From Nonomuraea muscovyensis (GTDB lineage: Bacteria > Actinomycetota > Actinomycetes > Streptosporangiales > Streptosporangiaceae): DNA of 64,000 bases. Under the pieces are notes generated by a model that worked only from the letters and a program-made list of their open reading frames with translations, was not told the DNA's origin and ran no database searches. Location: NCBI RefSeq assembly GCF_014207745.1, contig NZ_JACHJB010000002.1, forward strand, positions 2,728,001 to 2,792,000, given 5' to 3'. Shown piece after piece: positions 1-8,474 of this stretch (position 1 is its first letter; each line of letters starts with the position of its first letter). The translations under genes were made by a program, and so were the position numbers.

Positions 1-1571
1 GGACGGTCGGCGACGTTGGTGACGACCTTCCGGTAGCAGGCGTCGTCGGCCGCGGTGCTCTCGCCGTGGCAGTCCTCCTCGGTCAGCGTGGTGATGCCCT
101 GGCCGCGCCGCCAGTCCAGCCGGGTGGCGTCGCCGAAGTCGACGAGCAGGGCGGTCAGGTTGGCCGTGGGCTTGTCGAGCTTGACCCGCAGGTCGGCCGT
201 GGGCGTCCCCGACAGGCGCAGGCTGAGCGGGAGCGGGCCGGTCGTGAACGCCACGCGGCCCGGCTTGGCCGTGCCGACGTCTGCGATCATGTCCTCCTCC
301 TCCATCGCCACGTCCGCGAACGTCGCGGTCGCGCCCGTGGCGGCCCGCTTGAGGCCGAGCGAGCCGTCGGCGGCCGGGCGCAGCGCGACCTCGGCCGCGA
401 ACGGCGCCGGCCAGTCACGCTGGCGGATCCACTGCGTCGGCCCCACCTGCACGTCGGCGCGCGGCTCGGTCATGATGCCGTTGCGCACGCCGTGCAGCTC
501 GTGGTCGAACCAGCGGTGCAGCGTGTCCACCCACACGCCCCTGCGGCCCTCGAAGTCGAACGGGTCCACGTGGTGGTACTGGCCGACCCAGATCTTGCGC
601 GGGACGTTCCGCTTGGCCAGTGCCTGCCACCAGGTGGAGAAGTTGTCCGGCTTGACGTTCAGGTCGTTGCCGGTGTGCACGACGAACACGCTGGCCCGCA
701 CCTTCGAGACGTCGCCCAGCAGGCCGGAGATGTAGTCGCGCTCGGCCCAGAACGGGTTGTAGTCGCCGGTGGCGTCGCCGTCCTCGGCGTCCATCCTGTC
801 GCGCACGGCCTGACACTTGGCCTCGGGGTCGGTGTCGATGTAGTTCGCGAGCCAGGAGGCGTAGTCGTAGTTGTAGATCACGCCGTTGGAGCGCTGGTAC
901 TTGTACCAGGAGCTGATCGCCGCGATGGGCACGATCGTCTCCAGGCCTTCGACTCCGGTGGCGGCCACGGCGTTGGCGAGGGTGCCGTCGTACGACTTGC
1001 CGATCATCGCGGCCTTGCCGGTGGTCCAGTCGGCCACGGCCGGGCTGCCGTCCGCGCGGAACGCCTTGGCCCTGCCGTTCAGCCAGTCGATGACGGCCTT
1101 GCCGCCGAGCACGTCGGCCTTGCCCCCGATGTCCGGGCAGCCGTCGGACTTGGTGGTGCCGAGCATGTCGACGTTGAGGACGGCGTAGCCGCGCGGCACG
1201 AAGTAGTTGTCGTAGAAGAGCGGAAATCTCGTGACGTTCCCGGCGGCGTCGTACACCTTCCGCTCGCCCTCGTTGCCACGTCCGGAGTTGTCGTAGTACG
1301 GGCTCTCGTCGATGATCACCGGCACCTTGAGCCCGGGGCCGGACTCCTTGGGCCGGATGACGTCCACGCGCACCCGGTCCAGGCGGCCGTCGGCGTCGCT
1401 GTCGAGGCTCGACTCGACGTACACGTGCTCGCGGACCGCGTCCGCGTAGGAGAAGACGGGCTGGGTGCGGCCGTTCTCGACGGTGACGACGGGACCGGTC
1501 GCCGCCTCGGCTGGGGTCGCGATCGCCAGGGTGAGGGCGACGGCGACGAGGGCTGGGCGTAATTGTGACAC
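1..1571 (-). CDS. Secreted X-Pro dipeptidyl-peptidase (peptidase family S15), 3' end outside window
   Basis: Secreted serine peptidase of the PepX/S15 alpha/beta-hydrolase family, which releases X-Pro dipeptides from peptide N-termini. Residues 1-23 form a short hydrophobic signal peptide ending in AEAA. The nucleophile is Ser193 in GKSYDG. Candidate acid and base are Asp303 (HTGNDLNV) and His333/334 (QYHHVDPFD), and a C-terminal beta-rich domain follows. The frame is open for 523 codons and leaves the window, so the stop is not visible. The GTG start was chosen because GGAGG lies 6 nt upstream and the signal peptide follows at once. The forward-strand frame over the same interval is only its antisense shadow. 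Confidence 0.88.
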   Translation of the reverse strand, partial: MSQLRPALVAVALTLAIATPAEAATGPVVTVENGRTQPVFSYADAVREHVYVESSLDSDADGRLDRVRVDVIRPKESGPGLKVPVIIDESPYYDNSGRGNEGERKVYDAAGNVTRFPLFYDNYFVPRGYAVLNVDMLGTTKSDGCPDIGGKADVLGGKAVIDWLNGRAKAFRADGSPAVADWTTGKAAMIGKSYDGTLANAVAATGVEGLETIVPIAAISSWYKYQRSNGVIYNYDYASWLANYIDTDPEAKCQAVRDRMDAEDGDATGDYNPFWAERDYISGLLGDVSKVRASVFVVHTGNDLNVKPDNFSTWWQALAKRNVPRKIWVGQYHHVDPFDFEGRRGVWVDTLHRWFDHELHGVRNGIMTEPRADVQVGPTQWIRQRDWPAPFAAEVALRPAADGSLGLKRAATGATATFADVAMEEEDMIADVGTAKPGRVAFTTGPLPLSLRLSGTPTADLRVKLDKPTANLTALLVDFGDATRLDWRRGQGITTLTEEDCHGESTAADDACYRKVVTNVADR

Positions 1572-1714
1572 GCGTGACCTCCGTGACGAATGGTCGTGAG
1601 TACCCCGCGCAATCTCTCAGACGTCCGCCACCCTGACAAGATCCCGTCGAGCCGTGTACGGAGGCGTGTCCGCCCCCGCCCAGCCCCGCCTGGCCCCGCT
1701 GCGTGCCCTCGGCC

Positions 1715-2479
1715 TCACCCGCGCGAGGACAGCGTCTCCGTCCGCCCGTCCCCGGACCGGCCCTCCCCGGTCCGCCCGTCCCCTCCTGCCCGGGAGTCGC
1801 GCCCGGTGAGCCGCAGCGCGGCGAGCGCGAGGAGCGCCCCGCCCACGGCGGCGATCACCAGCGCGTACGCCGGAAACCCGGCCCGCACCCCGGACACGCC
1901 GGTCGCGCCCCCCGAAGCGGTGGCCGGCGCCGAAGCGGTGACCGAAGGCGCGACCGAAGACGTGGCCGAAGGCGTGACCGACGCCGGGGGAGATCCCGCC
2001 GGGAACCCGGGCGGCCGGACGGCCCCCCAGTACCGGTGCTCACCCGAGCGGATCGCCTCGGCCAGCCCCCGCTGCAGAGGGTGGACGGTCAGCCCGCCCG
2101 GCACCCGGAGCGTCCCCACCTCGTACGGCTCGAACAGCCCCTGGACGCCCTGCACCCGCCAGACGCCCGCGGGCACGGCCACGGCGGTGGCGTAGTGGCC
2201 GGCCTCGGGCAGCGCCGTCCCGTCGAACTCCAGCACCCGCCCGTCGCCTCCGGTGAGCCGCAGCCCGGTCCGCCCGAGGTCGTCGCCCTCGTACGGGTGG
2301 GTGCCGTGCTGGAGCACCCAGTACCCCAGCGTGTACGGCGTGTCCGGCGCGAACCGCTCCGGCGCCGGGTCGAGATAGGTCACCGCCCAGTTGCCGGCCG
2401 CGCTGACCGGGAGAGCCCCCACGGCCCCAACCTGAAGGGCCAGGGCGAGCAGAACGATCGTGATTCTCTTCATACGCAC
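1715..2479 (-). CDS. Secreted, C-terminally membrane-anchored protein of unknown function
   Basis: A 254-residue exported protein. Residues 1-28 are a signal peptide (MRMKRITIVLLALALQ... ending near SAA). A beta-rich extracellular domain follows, with WAVTYLDPAPERF and PYTLGYWVLQHGTHPYEG motifs. Then comes a Ser/Thr/Ala/Pro linker (about 165-195, coded by an imperfect GCGACCGAAG-type repeat), one transmembrane helix (about 200-222) and a short Arg/Gly/Ser-rich cytoplasmic tail. The layout is that of cell-surface proteins anchored by a C-terminal helix without a sortase motif. I do not recognise the family. It lies upstream of the S15 peptidase on the same strand with a 143-bp gap, so co-expression is possible but not shown. 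Confidence 0.75.
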   Translation of the reverse strand: MRMKRITIVLLALALQVGAVGALPVSAAGNWAVTYLDPAPERFAPDTPYTLGYWVLQHGTHPYEGDDLGRTGLRLTGGDGRVLEFDGTALPEAGHYATAVAVPAGVWRVQGVQGLFEPYEVGTLRVPGGLTVHPLQRGLAEAIRSGEHRYWGAVRPPGFPAGSPPASVTPSATSSVAPSVTASAPATASGGATGVSGVRAGFPAYALVIAAVGGALLALAALRLTGRDSRAGGDGRTGEGRSGDGRTETLSSRG

Positions 2480-2530
2480 CTCCGGTGGAGGTACACCGGC
2501 CGGCGCCGCGAGGTTCCACCCGGATGGCGG

Positions 2531-2704
2531 CTAGGGCGTGGCCTCGGCGGGTGGGTAGACGTGCGCGCTGGGGTGACCAGGTGGCAGTACGCAGCGCCGC
2601 CCGGACTCGACGCTGGCGCAACGCTCGGCTTCCCCCCGCTGTGGCAACGGGGCCGGTTCGGGCTGCGGCCGGCCGACGGGATCGATGGTCACATTCGAGT
2701 CCAT
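2531..2704 (-). CDS. Small Cys/His protein, putative metal-binding, hypothetical
   Basis: A 57-residue frame whose second half carries RCASVESGRRCVLPPGHPSAH. Two cysteines followed by PPGHPSAH match the C-x(n)-C-x-L-x-x-G-H-x-x-x-H pattern common in tiny actinobacterial zinc-binding proteins, so metal binding is likely but inferred. The N-terminus is Pro-rich. No clean ribosome site precedes the ATG, and a GTG three codons upstream is an alternative start. It is divergent from the CDGSH gene. It may be real but of unknown role. Confidence 0.45.
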   Translation of the reverse strand: MDSNVTIDPVGRPQPEPAPLPQRGEAERCASVESGRRCVLPPGHPSAHVYPPAEATP

Positions 2705-2803
2705 ATCGGGCACCGTGAGGACGTTACGGCGGCACCCCCGGAGGTTGGTCGCGTGCCGGTCACGATCGGACCACTGACCGATCTCGCAACTCCTGTGAAG
2801 ATC

Positions 2804-3076
2804 ATGGTGAGCGAGTTTCCCGGTCGGGGGTCCGGGCAGGGGGCAGCGGTGCACATCGATGGTGACGACGTGGTGACGGTGACGCCCTGCGAGGACGGGC
2901 CGCTGCTCCTGAGGGGGCGGTTCGAGCTGGTGGCCCAGGACGGCACGCCGATCGACCCGGGCAGGTCCACGGTCGCGCTGTGCCGGTGCGGCCTGTCGTC
3001 GACCAAGCCGTTCTGCGACGGCTCGCACCGGGCCGGCGGCTTCCGGGCCACGAGCGCCCCCGACCCCGCCCCCTAA
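2804..3076 (+). CDS. CDGSH iron-sulfur domain protein
   Basis: A 90-residue protein ending in the CDGSH signature [16 protein letters not shown], which supplies the three Cys and one His that hold a [2Fe-2S] cluster in mitoNEET-like proteins. Such proteins act in redox sensing or electron transfer. The preceding part ([19 protein letters not shown]) is the usual actinobacterial lead-in. A GTG at 2849 preceded by a G-rich stretch is an alternative start giving 75 residues, closer to the usual length. Its TAA overlaps the TAG of the convergent epoxide hydrolase by 4 bp, so the pair shares a 3' end. Confidence 0.85.
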   Translation: MVSEFPGRGSGQGAAVHIDGDDVVTVTPCEDGPLLLRGRFELVAQDGTPIDPGRSTVALCRCGLSSTKPFCDGSHRAGGFRATSAPDPAP

Positions 3077-4206
3077 CGCACGCGCAGGGAGCGGAAGAAC
3101 GCGCGGACGTCGCCGACGAGCAGGTCCGGCTGCTCCATCGCGGCGAAGTGGCCGCCGTGCTCGAACTCCGTCCAGTGCGTGATCCGGTCCGTCCGCTCGG
3201 CCAGCCTGCGCACCGGCGGGGCGATGTCGTACGGGAAGACGGCCACCCCCGTCGGCGTCGGCGACCGCTCCGGCATGCTCCAGGCGTGGGCGAACTCCCA
3301 GTAGAGCTGGGCCGCCGAGTCGGCGGTGTTCGTCAGCCAGTAGAGCGAGACGTTGGTCAGCATCCGATCGCGGTCGACGCCGTCCTCGGTCCACTCCTGG
3401 AACTTCTCGGCGATCCACGCGAGCTGCCCGGCGGGCGAGTCGGCCAGCCCGAAGGCCGGCGTCTGCGGGCGGGTCGTCTGGATGGCCATGTAGCCGCCCA
3501 GGTCGCCCCGGAACCTCTCCAGCGCCTCCAGCCGCTTCAGGTCGGCGTCGCCGAGCCCGTCCAGCTCGCCGGGCTGCCCGGAGGGGAAGGTGAGCAGGTA
3601 GTTCACGTGCACGCCGATCACGTGCTCGGCGTCGACGCGGCCCAGTTCGCGGGAGACGCCGGACCCCCAGTCGCCCCCCTGGGCGCCGTAGCGCTCGTAC
3701 CCGAGGCGCGCCATCAGCTCGGCCCAGGCCCTGGCGATCCGCTTCAGCGTCCAGCCGCCCTCGGCGAGGGGAGCGGAGAACCCGTAGCCGGGCAGCGACG
3801 GGATGACCAGGTGGAAGGCGTCGGCCGGGTCGCCGCCGTGCGCCCGGGGGTCCGACAGCGGGCCGATGACGTCGAGGAACTCGACCACCGAGCCGGGCCA
3901 GCCGTGGGTGAGGACGAGCGGCGTGGCGTCCGGCTCGGGCGAGCGGACGTGCAGGAAGTGGATGTCCTGGCCGTCGATCGTGGTGACGAACTGCGGATGG
4001 GCGTTCAGCTCGGCCTCGTGGGCCCGCCAGTCGTAGGTGGTGGCCCAGTGGTCGATCAGCTCGGCGAGGTGCCCGGCGGGGACGCCGCGCTCCCAGCCGG
4101 TGTCGGGGAGCTGGCGCGGCAGGCGGGTACGGGACAGGCGCTCTCGCAGGTCGTCGAGGTCGGCCTGGGGGATATCGAGGGTGAAGGCGCGGATCTCTTC
4201 GCTCAT
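3073..4206 (-). CDS. Epoxide hydrolase (microsomal-type, EHN + alpha/beta-hydrolase fold)
   Basis: A 377-residue epoxide hydrolase, which opens epoxides to vicinal diols through a covalent Asp ester. Residues 3-110 are the N-terminal EHN lid domain. HGWPGS (101-106) is the oxyanion-hole motif, Asp179 in GGDWG is the nucleophile, and His353 in GGHFAA is the base. Length and motifs are full. The start sits 52 bp from a divergent WYL regulator, which suggests that regulator controls it. Substrate unknown; detoxification or xenobiotic metabolism is the usual guess. Confidence 0.9.
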   Translation of the reverse strand: MSEEIRAFTLDIPQADLDDLRERLSRTRLPRQLPDTGWERGVPAGHLAELIDHWATTYDWRAHEAELNAHPQFVTTIDGQDIHFLHVRSPEPDATPLVLTHGWPGSVVEFLDVIGPLSDPRAHGGDPADAFHLVIPSLPGYGFSAPLAEGGWTLKRIARAWAELMARLGYERYGAQGGDWGSGVSRELGRVDAEHVIGVHVNYLLTFPSGQPGELDGLGDADLKRLEALERFRGDLGGYMAIQTTRPQTPAFGLADSPAGQLAWIAEKFQEWTEDGVDRDRMLTNVSLYWLTNTADSAAQLYWEFAHAWSMPERSPTPTGVAVFPYDIAPPVRRLAERTDRITHWTEFEHGGHFAAMEQPDLLVGDVRAFFRSLRVR

Positions 4207-4258
4207 GGAAGAACCGTCTCACCCAATGTGGCAAACCACTTGCCTTGATAATGGGGGC
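4207..4258. promoter_or_regulatory. Divergent promoter between epoxide hydrolase and WYL regulator
   Basis: A 52-bp intergenic stretch less GC-rich than its surroundings (CCAATGTGGCAAACCACTTG then CTTGATAATGGGG). It must hold the start signals of both genes. GTGGCAAACCAC is an inverted repeat (GTGG/CCAC) at about 4228-4239 and is a candidate site for the adjacent regulator. Confidence 0.45.
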
Positions 4259-5206
4259 ATGCTGGAAACCTCGGCGCGGCTGCTGAAGCTGCTGTCGCTG
4301 CTGCAGACCCGCCCGTCCTGGACGGGCGCCGAGCTGGCCCGACGGCTCCGGGTGAGCCCGCGCACGGTCCGCTACGACATCGACAAGCTGCGCGGCCTCG
4401 GCTATCCGGTGCACGCCGTGCCGGGCGCCGCGGGCGGCTACCGGCTGGGGGCGGGGGCCAAGCTGCCGCCGCTGCTGCTCGACGACGAGGAGGCCGTGGC
4501 GGTGGCCGTCGGCCTGCGCACGGCCGCCGGGGGCGGCGTCGAGGGCATCCAGGACAGCTCGCTGCGCGCGCTGGCCAAGCTGGAGCAGGTGCTGCCGTCG
4601 CGGCTGCGGCACCGGGTCAACGCCCTGCACGACCACACCGTGTCGCTGGCCCGGGAGGGCCCCACGGTGGCGGCGGACACCCTGGTGACCGTCGCGGCGG
4701 CCTGCCGCGACCGGCACCGGCTGCGCTTCGGTTACCGCACCCACGACGGCTCGGAGCAGGTCCGCGACGTGGAGCCGTACCGGCTGGTGCACACCGGGCG
4801 GCGCTGGTACCTGATCGCCTGGGACGTGGCGCGGCAGGACTGGCGGACCTTCCGCGTGGACCGGGTCACGCCACGGGTGCCGCACGGGCCGCGGTTCATC
4901 CCCCGGGCGGAGCCGCCGCCGGAGGTGGTGCCGCGCGGGGTGGACACCGCGCTGTCGCGTCACCGGGCGAAGGTGACGGTGGCGGCGCCCGCGTCCGTGG
5001 TGCTGGCGAAGGTGCCCGACTCGATCCAGGTGGAGAGCGTGGACGAGCACACGTGCGTGGTGCACGCGGGCGGCGACACGCCGCTGCGGCTCGCGTTGCA
5101 CATCCTCATGCTGGACGCCGACTTCTCGGTGGACGGCCCGCCGGAACTACTGGAGATGCTGTCCGTGCTGTCGTCCCGGTGCGCGGCTCCCGCGCCGTCC
5201 GACTGA
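4259..5206 (+). CDS. YafY-type transcriptional regulator (HTH-11 + WYL domain)
   Basis: A 315-residue DNA-binding regulator. Residues 1-60 are a winged helix (LARRLRVSPRTVRYDIDKLR). The WYL ligand-sensing domain spans about 135-220 and contains GRRWYLIAWDVARQDWRTFRVDR. A WCX-type C-terminal extension follows. WYL proteins sense small molecules or nucleic acids and activate or repress neighbours. The ATG was chosen because METSARLLKLLSLLQ is the usual family beginning. It is divergent from the epoxide hydrolase, its most probable target. Confidence 0.88.
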   Translation: MLETSARLLKLLSLLQTRPSWTGAELARRLRVSPRTVRYDIDKLRGLGYPVHAVPGAAGGYRLGAGAKLPPLLLDDEEAVAVAVGLRTAAGGGVEGIQDSSLRALAKLEQVLPSRLRHRVNALHDHTVSLAREGPTVAADTLVTVAAACRDRHRLRFGYRTHDGSEQVRDVEPYRLVHTGRRWYLIAWDVARQDWRTFRVDRVTPRVPHGPRFIPRAEPPPEVVPRGVDTALSRHRAKVTVAAPASVVLAKVPDSIQVESVDEHTCVVHAGGDTPLRLALHILMLDADFSVDGPPELLEMLSVLSSRCAAPAPSD

Positions 5207-5289
5207 GCCCCAAGACCGGGCAAAGCGCGACAACCTGGGGTTATCGCTCCGCGCCCGGGGGGTAGCAGCACTCCAGCAAGGGGGGAATC

Positions 5290-5607
5290 ATGATCAGAAT
5301 GCTGCACAAGATGGGCATCAGGTCCCATCACGCGTACATGGCCGGAACGGCCTCGATCGGCCTGGCCTTCGCCTCGTGGCTGATGTCGAACACCGCGGAG
5401 CACGCGGGGATGGACAGGGCGGACCGCTGGGGCATCTTCATCGGCGAGTGGGCGCCCACGTTCTACGCCCTGGGCGTGGCTCTGCGCCTGGAGGAGATGC
5501 AGATGGAGCCCGAGGAGATGCGTGAGATGGAGACCGGGCGCACGGAGTCCGAAGTGTTCGACCGCACGTCGAGCGGGATGACGCAGCGCTCGCACACTGG
5601 CGTGTAG
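5290..5607 (+). CDS. Small membrane-associated protein, hypothetical
   Basis: A 105-residue protein with one or two hydrophobic segments (about 14-34, TASIGLAFASWLMSN, and a weaker one around 47-64, WGIFIGEWAPTFYALGVAL), then an acidic Met/Glu-rich stretch (LEEMQMEPEEMREMETG). The start is well supported by AAGGGGGG eight bases upstream. The pattern matches short actinobacterial inner-membrane proteins of unknown role. It is followed directly by a strong hairpin terminator. Confidence 0.7.
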   Translation: MIRMLHKMGIRSHHAYMAGTASIGLAFASWLMSNTAEHAGMDRADRWGIFIGEWAPTFYALGVALRLEEMQMEPEEMREMETGRTESEVFDRTSSGMTQRSHTGV

Positions 5608-5615
5608 CGCACGTT

Positions 5616-5659
5616 CGCGGTTCGCCGCGGGCGGCCGGGGCCGCCCGCGGCGAACCGCG
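5616..5659. terminator. Bidirectional hairpin terminator
   Basis: A perfect 21-bp inverted repeat (left arm 5616-5636, right arm 5639-5659) between two convergent genes. There is no T-tract, as is common for actinomycete terminators. A short direct repeat of CGCGTCCGGA follows at 5656-5680. Confidence 0.85.
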
Positions 5660-5685
5660 TCCGGACCACCCGCGTCCGGACGACG

Positions 5686-6201
5686 CTAGCGGGCGGCCTG
5701 CTCCGCCATCCGCAGCAGCGGCTCGTCGGTCAGCCTGAACATGGTCCACTCGTCCAGCGGGACCGCCCCGGCCGTGCGGTAGAAGCCGATGGCCGGCTCG
5801 TTCCAGTCGAGCACCGACCATTCGAGCCGCTGGTAGCCGCGCTCGACGCAGATGCGGGCCAGCTCGGCGAGCAGCGCCCTGCCGTGGCCGCCGCCGCGCC
5901 GGTCCGGGCGCACGAACAGATCCTCCAGGTAGATGCCGTGCGTGCCGCGCCAGGTGGAGAAGCTGAGGAACCACATGGCGAAGCCCACGACCTCACCCGC
6001 GCCCGTGCTCCCCTCCCCCGTGCTCTCCTCGCTCTCCTCTATGGCGACGTGCGCGAAGACGGCCGGTGCGGAGCCGAACAGCGCGGCGCGCAGTTGCTCC
6101 TCGTCGGCGCGGACCTCGTGCGCGGCCTTCTCGTACGTCGCGAGGTCGTGGACGAGCTGGAGGATGGCGGGCACGTCGGCTGGAGTCGCTGGTCGGATCA
6201 C
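5686..6201 (-). CDS. GNAT N-acetyltransferase, diamine/thialysine acetyltransferase type
   Basis: A 171-residue GNAT enzyme that moves an acetyl group from acetyl-CoA to an amine. YLEDLFVRPDRRGGGHGRAL is the acetyl-CoA pyrophosphate loop, and VLDWNEPAIGFYRTAGA is the hallmark of the SSAT/thialysine acetyltransferase branch, so a polyamine-like or lysine-analogue substrate is likely. The LATYEKAAHEV N-terminal motif fits the same branch. The GTG start gives the usual IRPATPADVPAIL beginning; the frame stays open upstream but without family similarity. A Ser/Glu-rich insertion (about 55-66) is unusual. Confidence 0.85.
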   Translation of the reverse strand: MIRPATPADVPAILQLVHDLATYEKAAHEVRADEEQLRAALFGSAPAVFAHVAIEESEESTGEGSTGAGEVVGFAMWFLSFSTWRGTHGIYLEDLFVRPDRRGGGHGRALLAELARICVERGYQRLEWSVLDWNEPAIGFYRTAGAVPLDEWTMFRLTDEPLLRMAEQAAR

Positions 6202-6236
6202 GCGTTCCAGCGTACGGGCACCGACGGGCCGCGTTC

Positions 6237-6506
6237 TCAGCCGGGCGGCATCGGCGCCCGCGACCGGGCGTTGCGCACGACGTCCTGGTTGGCGACGCTG
6301 AGCAACTGGCCGGTCAGGTCCTCCAGGGCCCGCGCGGCGGCCAGTTCGTCGCCGATCTCCGCCGCCGGGCGGTCCACCGGGTTGCGGTGCGCCTCGCCGT
6401 GGCCCGTCAGCCGCGACTGCTCGGGCATCGTCAGGACAGCCCGCGCCGTCGTGACGTCGTCGTTCTCGCTGATGTCGATCTGGACGTCCCAGTGTTTGTC
6501 GTTCAT
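6237..6506 (-). CDS. DUF1876 domain protein
   Basis: An 89-residue member of DUF1876, a small actinobacterial family with a double-stranded-RNA-binding-like fold and no known function. Family features are WDVQIDISENDDVTTARAVL near the start, the GHGEAHRNPVDRP segment and GDELAAARALEDLTGQLL. Full length. It lies 35 bp upstream of the acetyltransferase on the same strand, so the two may be co-transcribed. Confidence 0.85.
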   Translation of the reverse strand: MNDKHWDVQIDISENDDVTTARAVLTMPEQSRLTGHGEAHRNPVDRPAAEIGDELAAARALEDLTGQLLSVANQDVVRNARSRAPMPPG

Positions 6507-6590
6507 GGCTGCGCCTCCTCACTCTGGGTTCCCCTACCCCTGGTGAGCCGCCAGGCACCTGCCCTGCCCTGATCATGGCGCCGGGACGGC

Positions 6591-6625
6591 TTGCTCAGTG
6601 AAACTTACTAAGTTTTAATGAGTAA
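6591..6625 (+). promoter_or_regulatory. PadR-gene promoter with palindromic operator, probably leaderless
   Basis: TTGCTC (6591-6596), 17 bp, then TTTAAT (6614-6619) six bases before the ATG. AAACTTA-C-TAAGTTT (6601-6615) is a perfect 7-bp inverted repeat lying between the two boxes. The AT-richness stands out against the flanks. No Shine-Dalgarno sequence is present, so a leaderless mRNA is likely. The palindrome is the natural site for autoregulation by PadR. Confidence 0.65.
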
Positions 6626-6955
6626 ATGTCACGAAGGACACAAGAGCTCGGCCGCTTCACGGACGTGGCCCTGCTGATACTCGTCAGCCTGGCTGAGGGA
6701 CAGAAGCACGGCTACCGGATGATCGGCGATATCGAGGAATTCTCGGGGACCTCGCTGGAGCCCGGCACACTGTACGGCGCGCTGATGCGGCTGGAGGAGC
6801 GCCGCTGGATCGAGCCGGTCGAGTCGTCCGAGCGGCGCAAACCGTACCGGATCACCGAATGCGGGCGCGACGCGCTGCGCGAGCAACTCGCCACCCTCCG
6901 CCGGATCGAGCAGGCGGGCGCCAGGCGCGCGGGTCCGGCCTGGGGGCTGTCATGA
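6626..6955 (+). CDS. PadR-family transcriptional repressor
   Basis: A 109-residue PadR regulator made almost only of the winged-helix domain: LILVSLAEGQKHGYRMIGDI, then SGTSLEPGTLYGALMRLEERRWIEP, the classical recognition-helix segment, and KPYRITECGRDAL. It lacks the long C-terminal dimer helix of larger PadR proteins (subfamily 2). Its stop overlaps the next start by 4 bp (ATGA), so translation is coupled to the membrane protein downstream, a frequent PadR/effector arrangement. Confidence 0.9.
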   Translation: MSRRTQELGRFTDVALLILVSLAEGQKHGYRMIGDIEEFSGTSLEPGTLYGALMRLEERRWIEPVESSERRKPYRITECGRDALREQLATLRRIEQAGARRAGPAWGLS

Positions 6956-7833
6956 TGCGAGCGTTGGCCGGGGCGATGCTCAGCCTCTATCCGAAGGCGT
7001 GGCGCGATCGCTACGGCGACGAGGTCGCCGACCTCATCGCCTCACGGACCGTTCGCCTGCGCACGGTGTTCGATCTGGTCGCCGGCGCGGCCGACGCGTG
7101 GATCCACCGCCGACGCGTCCCGGGGGCCGGGCCCGCGCGGATCCCGCTCGCCGCCGTCTTGACGATCGCCGGGACGGCACTGCTCCTGCTGTGGAACCCG
7201 GGTGTACGCGACCCGGCCAGCCTCAACGGAACGTGGGCCGAGGCGTCCGTCGCCGGAGCGCTCGCCGGCCACCTGAGCGCGACGGCGACGTCACTGTTCG
7301 TCGTGTCGGCCGCCCTGGGCGTGCTCGCGGTGGTGCCCCTGCTGATCACCTCGTACACCGTCACGAGACACCCCGCCCAGGGGCAGGTGGCGCGGACGAC
7401 CGCGCGACGGGTGGTCGTGACAGCGTTGCTCCTGGCCGTCCCCGTCGCGCTGGTCGGCTGCGCCTTCTACGGCATGGCCTTCGCCCACCTCGGTGCGCCC
7501 GTGGGGCCGCTCGGCGAGACGATGGTGGGCGGTTTCCTGATCCCCGTCATGCTGGCGCTGGTGCTGCCGCTTCCCACGATCGCCGCATCCGCTCCCTCTC
7601 TGGCGCCCGGCGTGCGGGCCAGTGGCAAGGTGCTCACGGTGGCGGCCGTCCTCAACGCGCTGGCCTGGGTTCCCGTCCTGATCCTGCTGGCGCTGGGCCT
7701 GCCGAAGGCGTCGTGGACGTTCACGGCGGCGGTCGCGGCGGGTGCGCTGATCAGCGTCGGGATGTCCGCGCTGGTCGCGAGGAGCGCACTCGGACACGGC
7801 CGGAGCGCGATGGGTCAGCTCAGCCCGGCGTGA
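6952..7833 (+). CDS. Multi-pass membrane protein linked to PadR
   Basis: A 293-residue protein. The N-terminus MLSLYPKAWRDRYGDEVADLI is typical of the permease-like proteins encoded after PadR repressors in actinomycetes, where the segment is soluble and ends near DAWIHRR. Six or so transmembrane segments follow (about 63-80, 105-130, 148-170, 183-205, 220-245, 250-275). No catalytic motif is seen. It starts inside the PadR stop codon. Role unknown; by analogy it may respond to membrane or drug stress. Confidence 0.8.
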   Translation: MMRALAGAMLSLYPKAWRDRYGDEVADLIASRTVRLRTVFDLVAGAADAWIHRRRVPGAGPARIPLAAVLTIAGTALLLLWNPGVRDPASLNGTWAEASVAGALAGHLSATATSLFVVSAALGVLAVVPLLITSYTVTRHPAQGQVARTTARRVVVTALLLAVPVALVGCAFYGMAFAHLGAPVGPLGETMVGGFLIPVMLALVLPLPTIAASAPSLAPGVRASGKVLTVAAVLNALAWVPVLILLALGLPKASWTFTAAVAAGALISVGMSALVARSALGHGRSAMGQLSPA

Positions 7834-7866
7834 TCAGCGGACACGGCGGCGTTCGGTGACAGGCCG

Positions 7867-8472
7867 CTAGACGAGGAGGCCGATGGCGCGCTCGGCCAGC
7901 CCCCGGTCCATCGGGAACGGCGGCTCGGGGTCGTACTCGATGACGAGCTGCACGGCCCGGGCGGTCTCCTCGTCGCTCGCCGCGGCGAGCAGGGCGAGTG
8001 CCATGTCGATGCCGGCCGACACGCCCGCGGCCGTCACGATCCGGCCCTGCGTCACCACCCGCTCGCTGACCGGCTCGGCTCCGTAGCGGGACAGGTGGTC
8101 GAGGACCGCCCAGTGCGTCGTGGCCTTCAGCCCGCCGAGCAGGCCCGCCGCCCCCAGCAGCAGCGACCCGCTGCACACCGAGGTGGTCCACCGGGCGTGC
8201 TCGTGGGCCGTCCTGATCCAGTCGACCAGCGCCCGGTCCTCCAGCGCGGCGAACGTGCCGACCCCGCCCGGCACCACGACCACGTCCGGCCGGGGCAGGT
8301 CGGCGTAGCCGGCGGTGGCCGTCAGCGTGAGCGTGCCCCGGTCGTCGGTGACCGGCCCGGCCTCGCCGGCGACGAAGGTCACGGTGACGCCCGGCGCGAA
8401 GGCGAGCACCGTGTACGGCCCGACGGCGTCGAGGGCGGTGAAGCCCGGATAGAGGGGAATCGCGACGTGCAT
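7867..8472 (-). CDS. DJ-1/PfpI-family protein (isonitrile-hydratase-like)
   Basis: A 201-residue class I glutamine-amidotransferase-like protein of the DJ-1/PfpI superfamily. The nucleophile elbow is Cys100 in SVCSGSLLL. The acidic residue near Asp15 and the sequence RVVTQGRIVTAAGVSAGIDMAL match the isonitrile hydratase/InhA branch rather than proteases. It begins 2 bp after the stop of a GlxA-type regulator, so it is the second gene of that operon and the likely regulated enzyme. Substrate not shown. Confidence 0.87.
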   Translation of the reverse strand: MHVAIPLYPGFTALDAVGPYTVLAFAPGVTVTFVAGEAGPVTDDRGTLTLTATAGYADLPRPDVVVVPGGVGTFAALEDRALVDWIRTAHEHARWTTSVCSGSLLLGAAGLLGGLKATTHWAVLDHLSRYGAEPVSERVVTQGRIVTAAGVSAGIDMALALLAAASDEETARAVQLVIEYDPEPPFPMDRGLAERAIGLLV

Positions 8473-8474
8473 GG

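Noticed and set aside
66-1562. Long forward-strand open frame opposite the S15 peptidase
   Set aside because: Antisense shadow of a high-GC gene; the reverse strand has the signal peptide and catalytic motifs.
2531-5101. An 856-codon reverse-strand frame spanning several genes
   Set aside because: It runs antisense to the WYL gene and out of frame through the epoxide hydrolase; only its last 58 codons look like a small gene.
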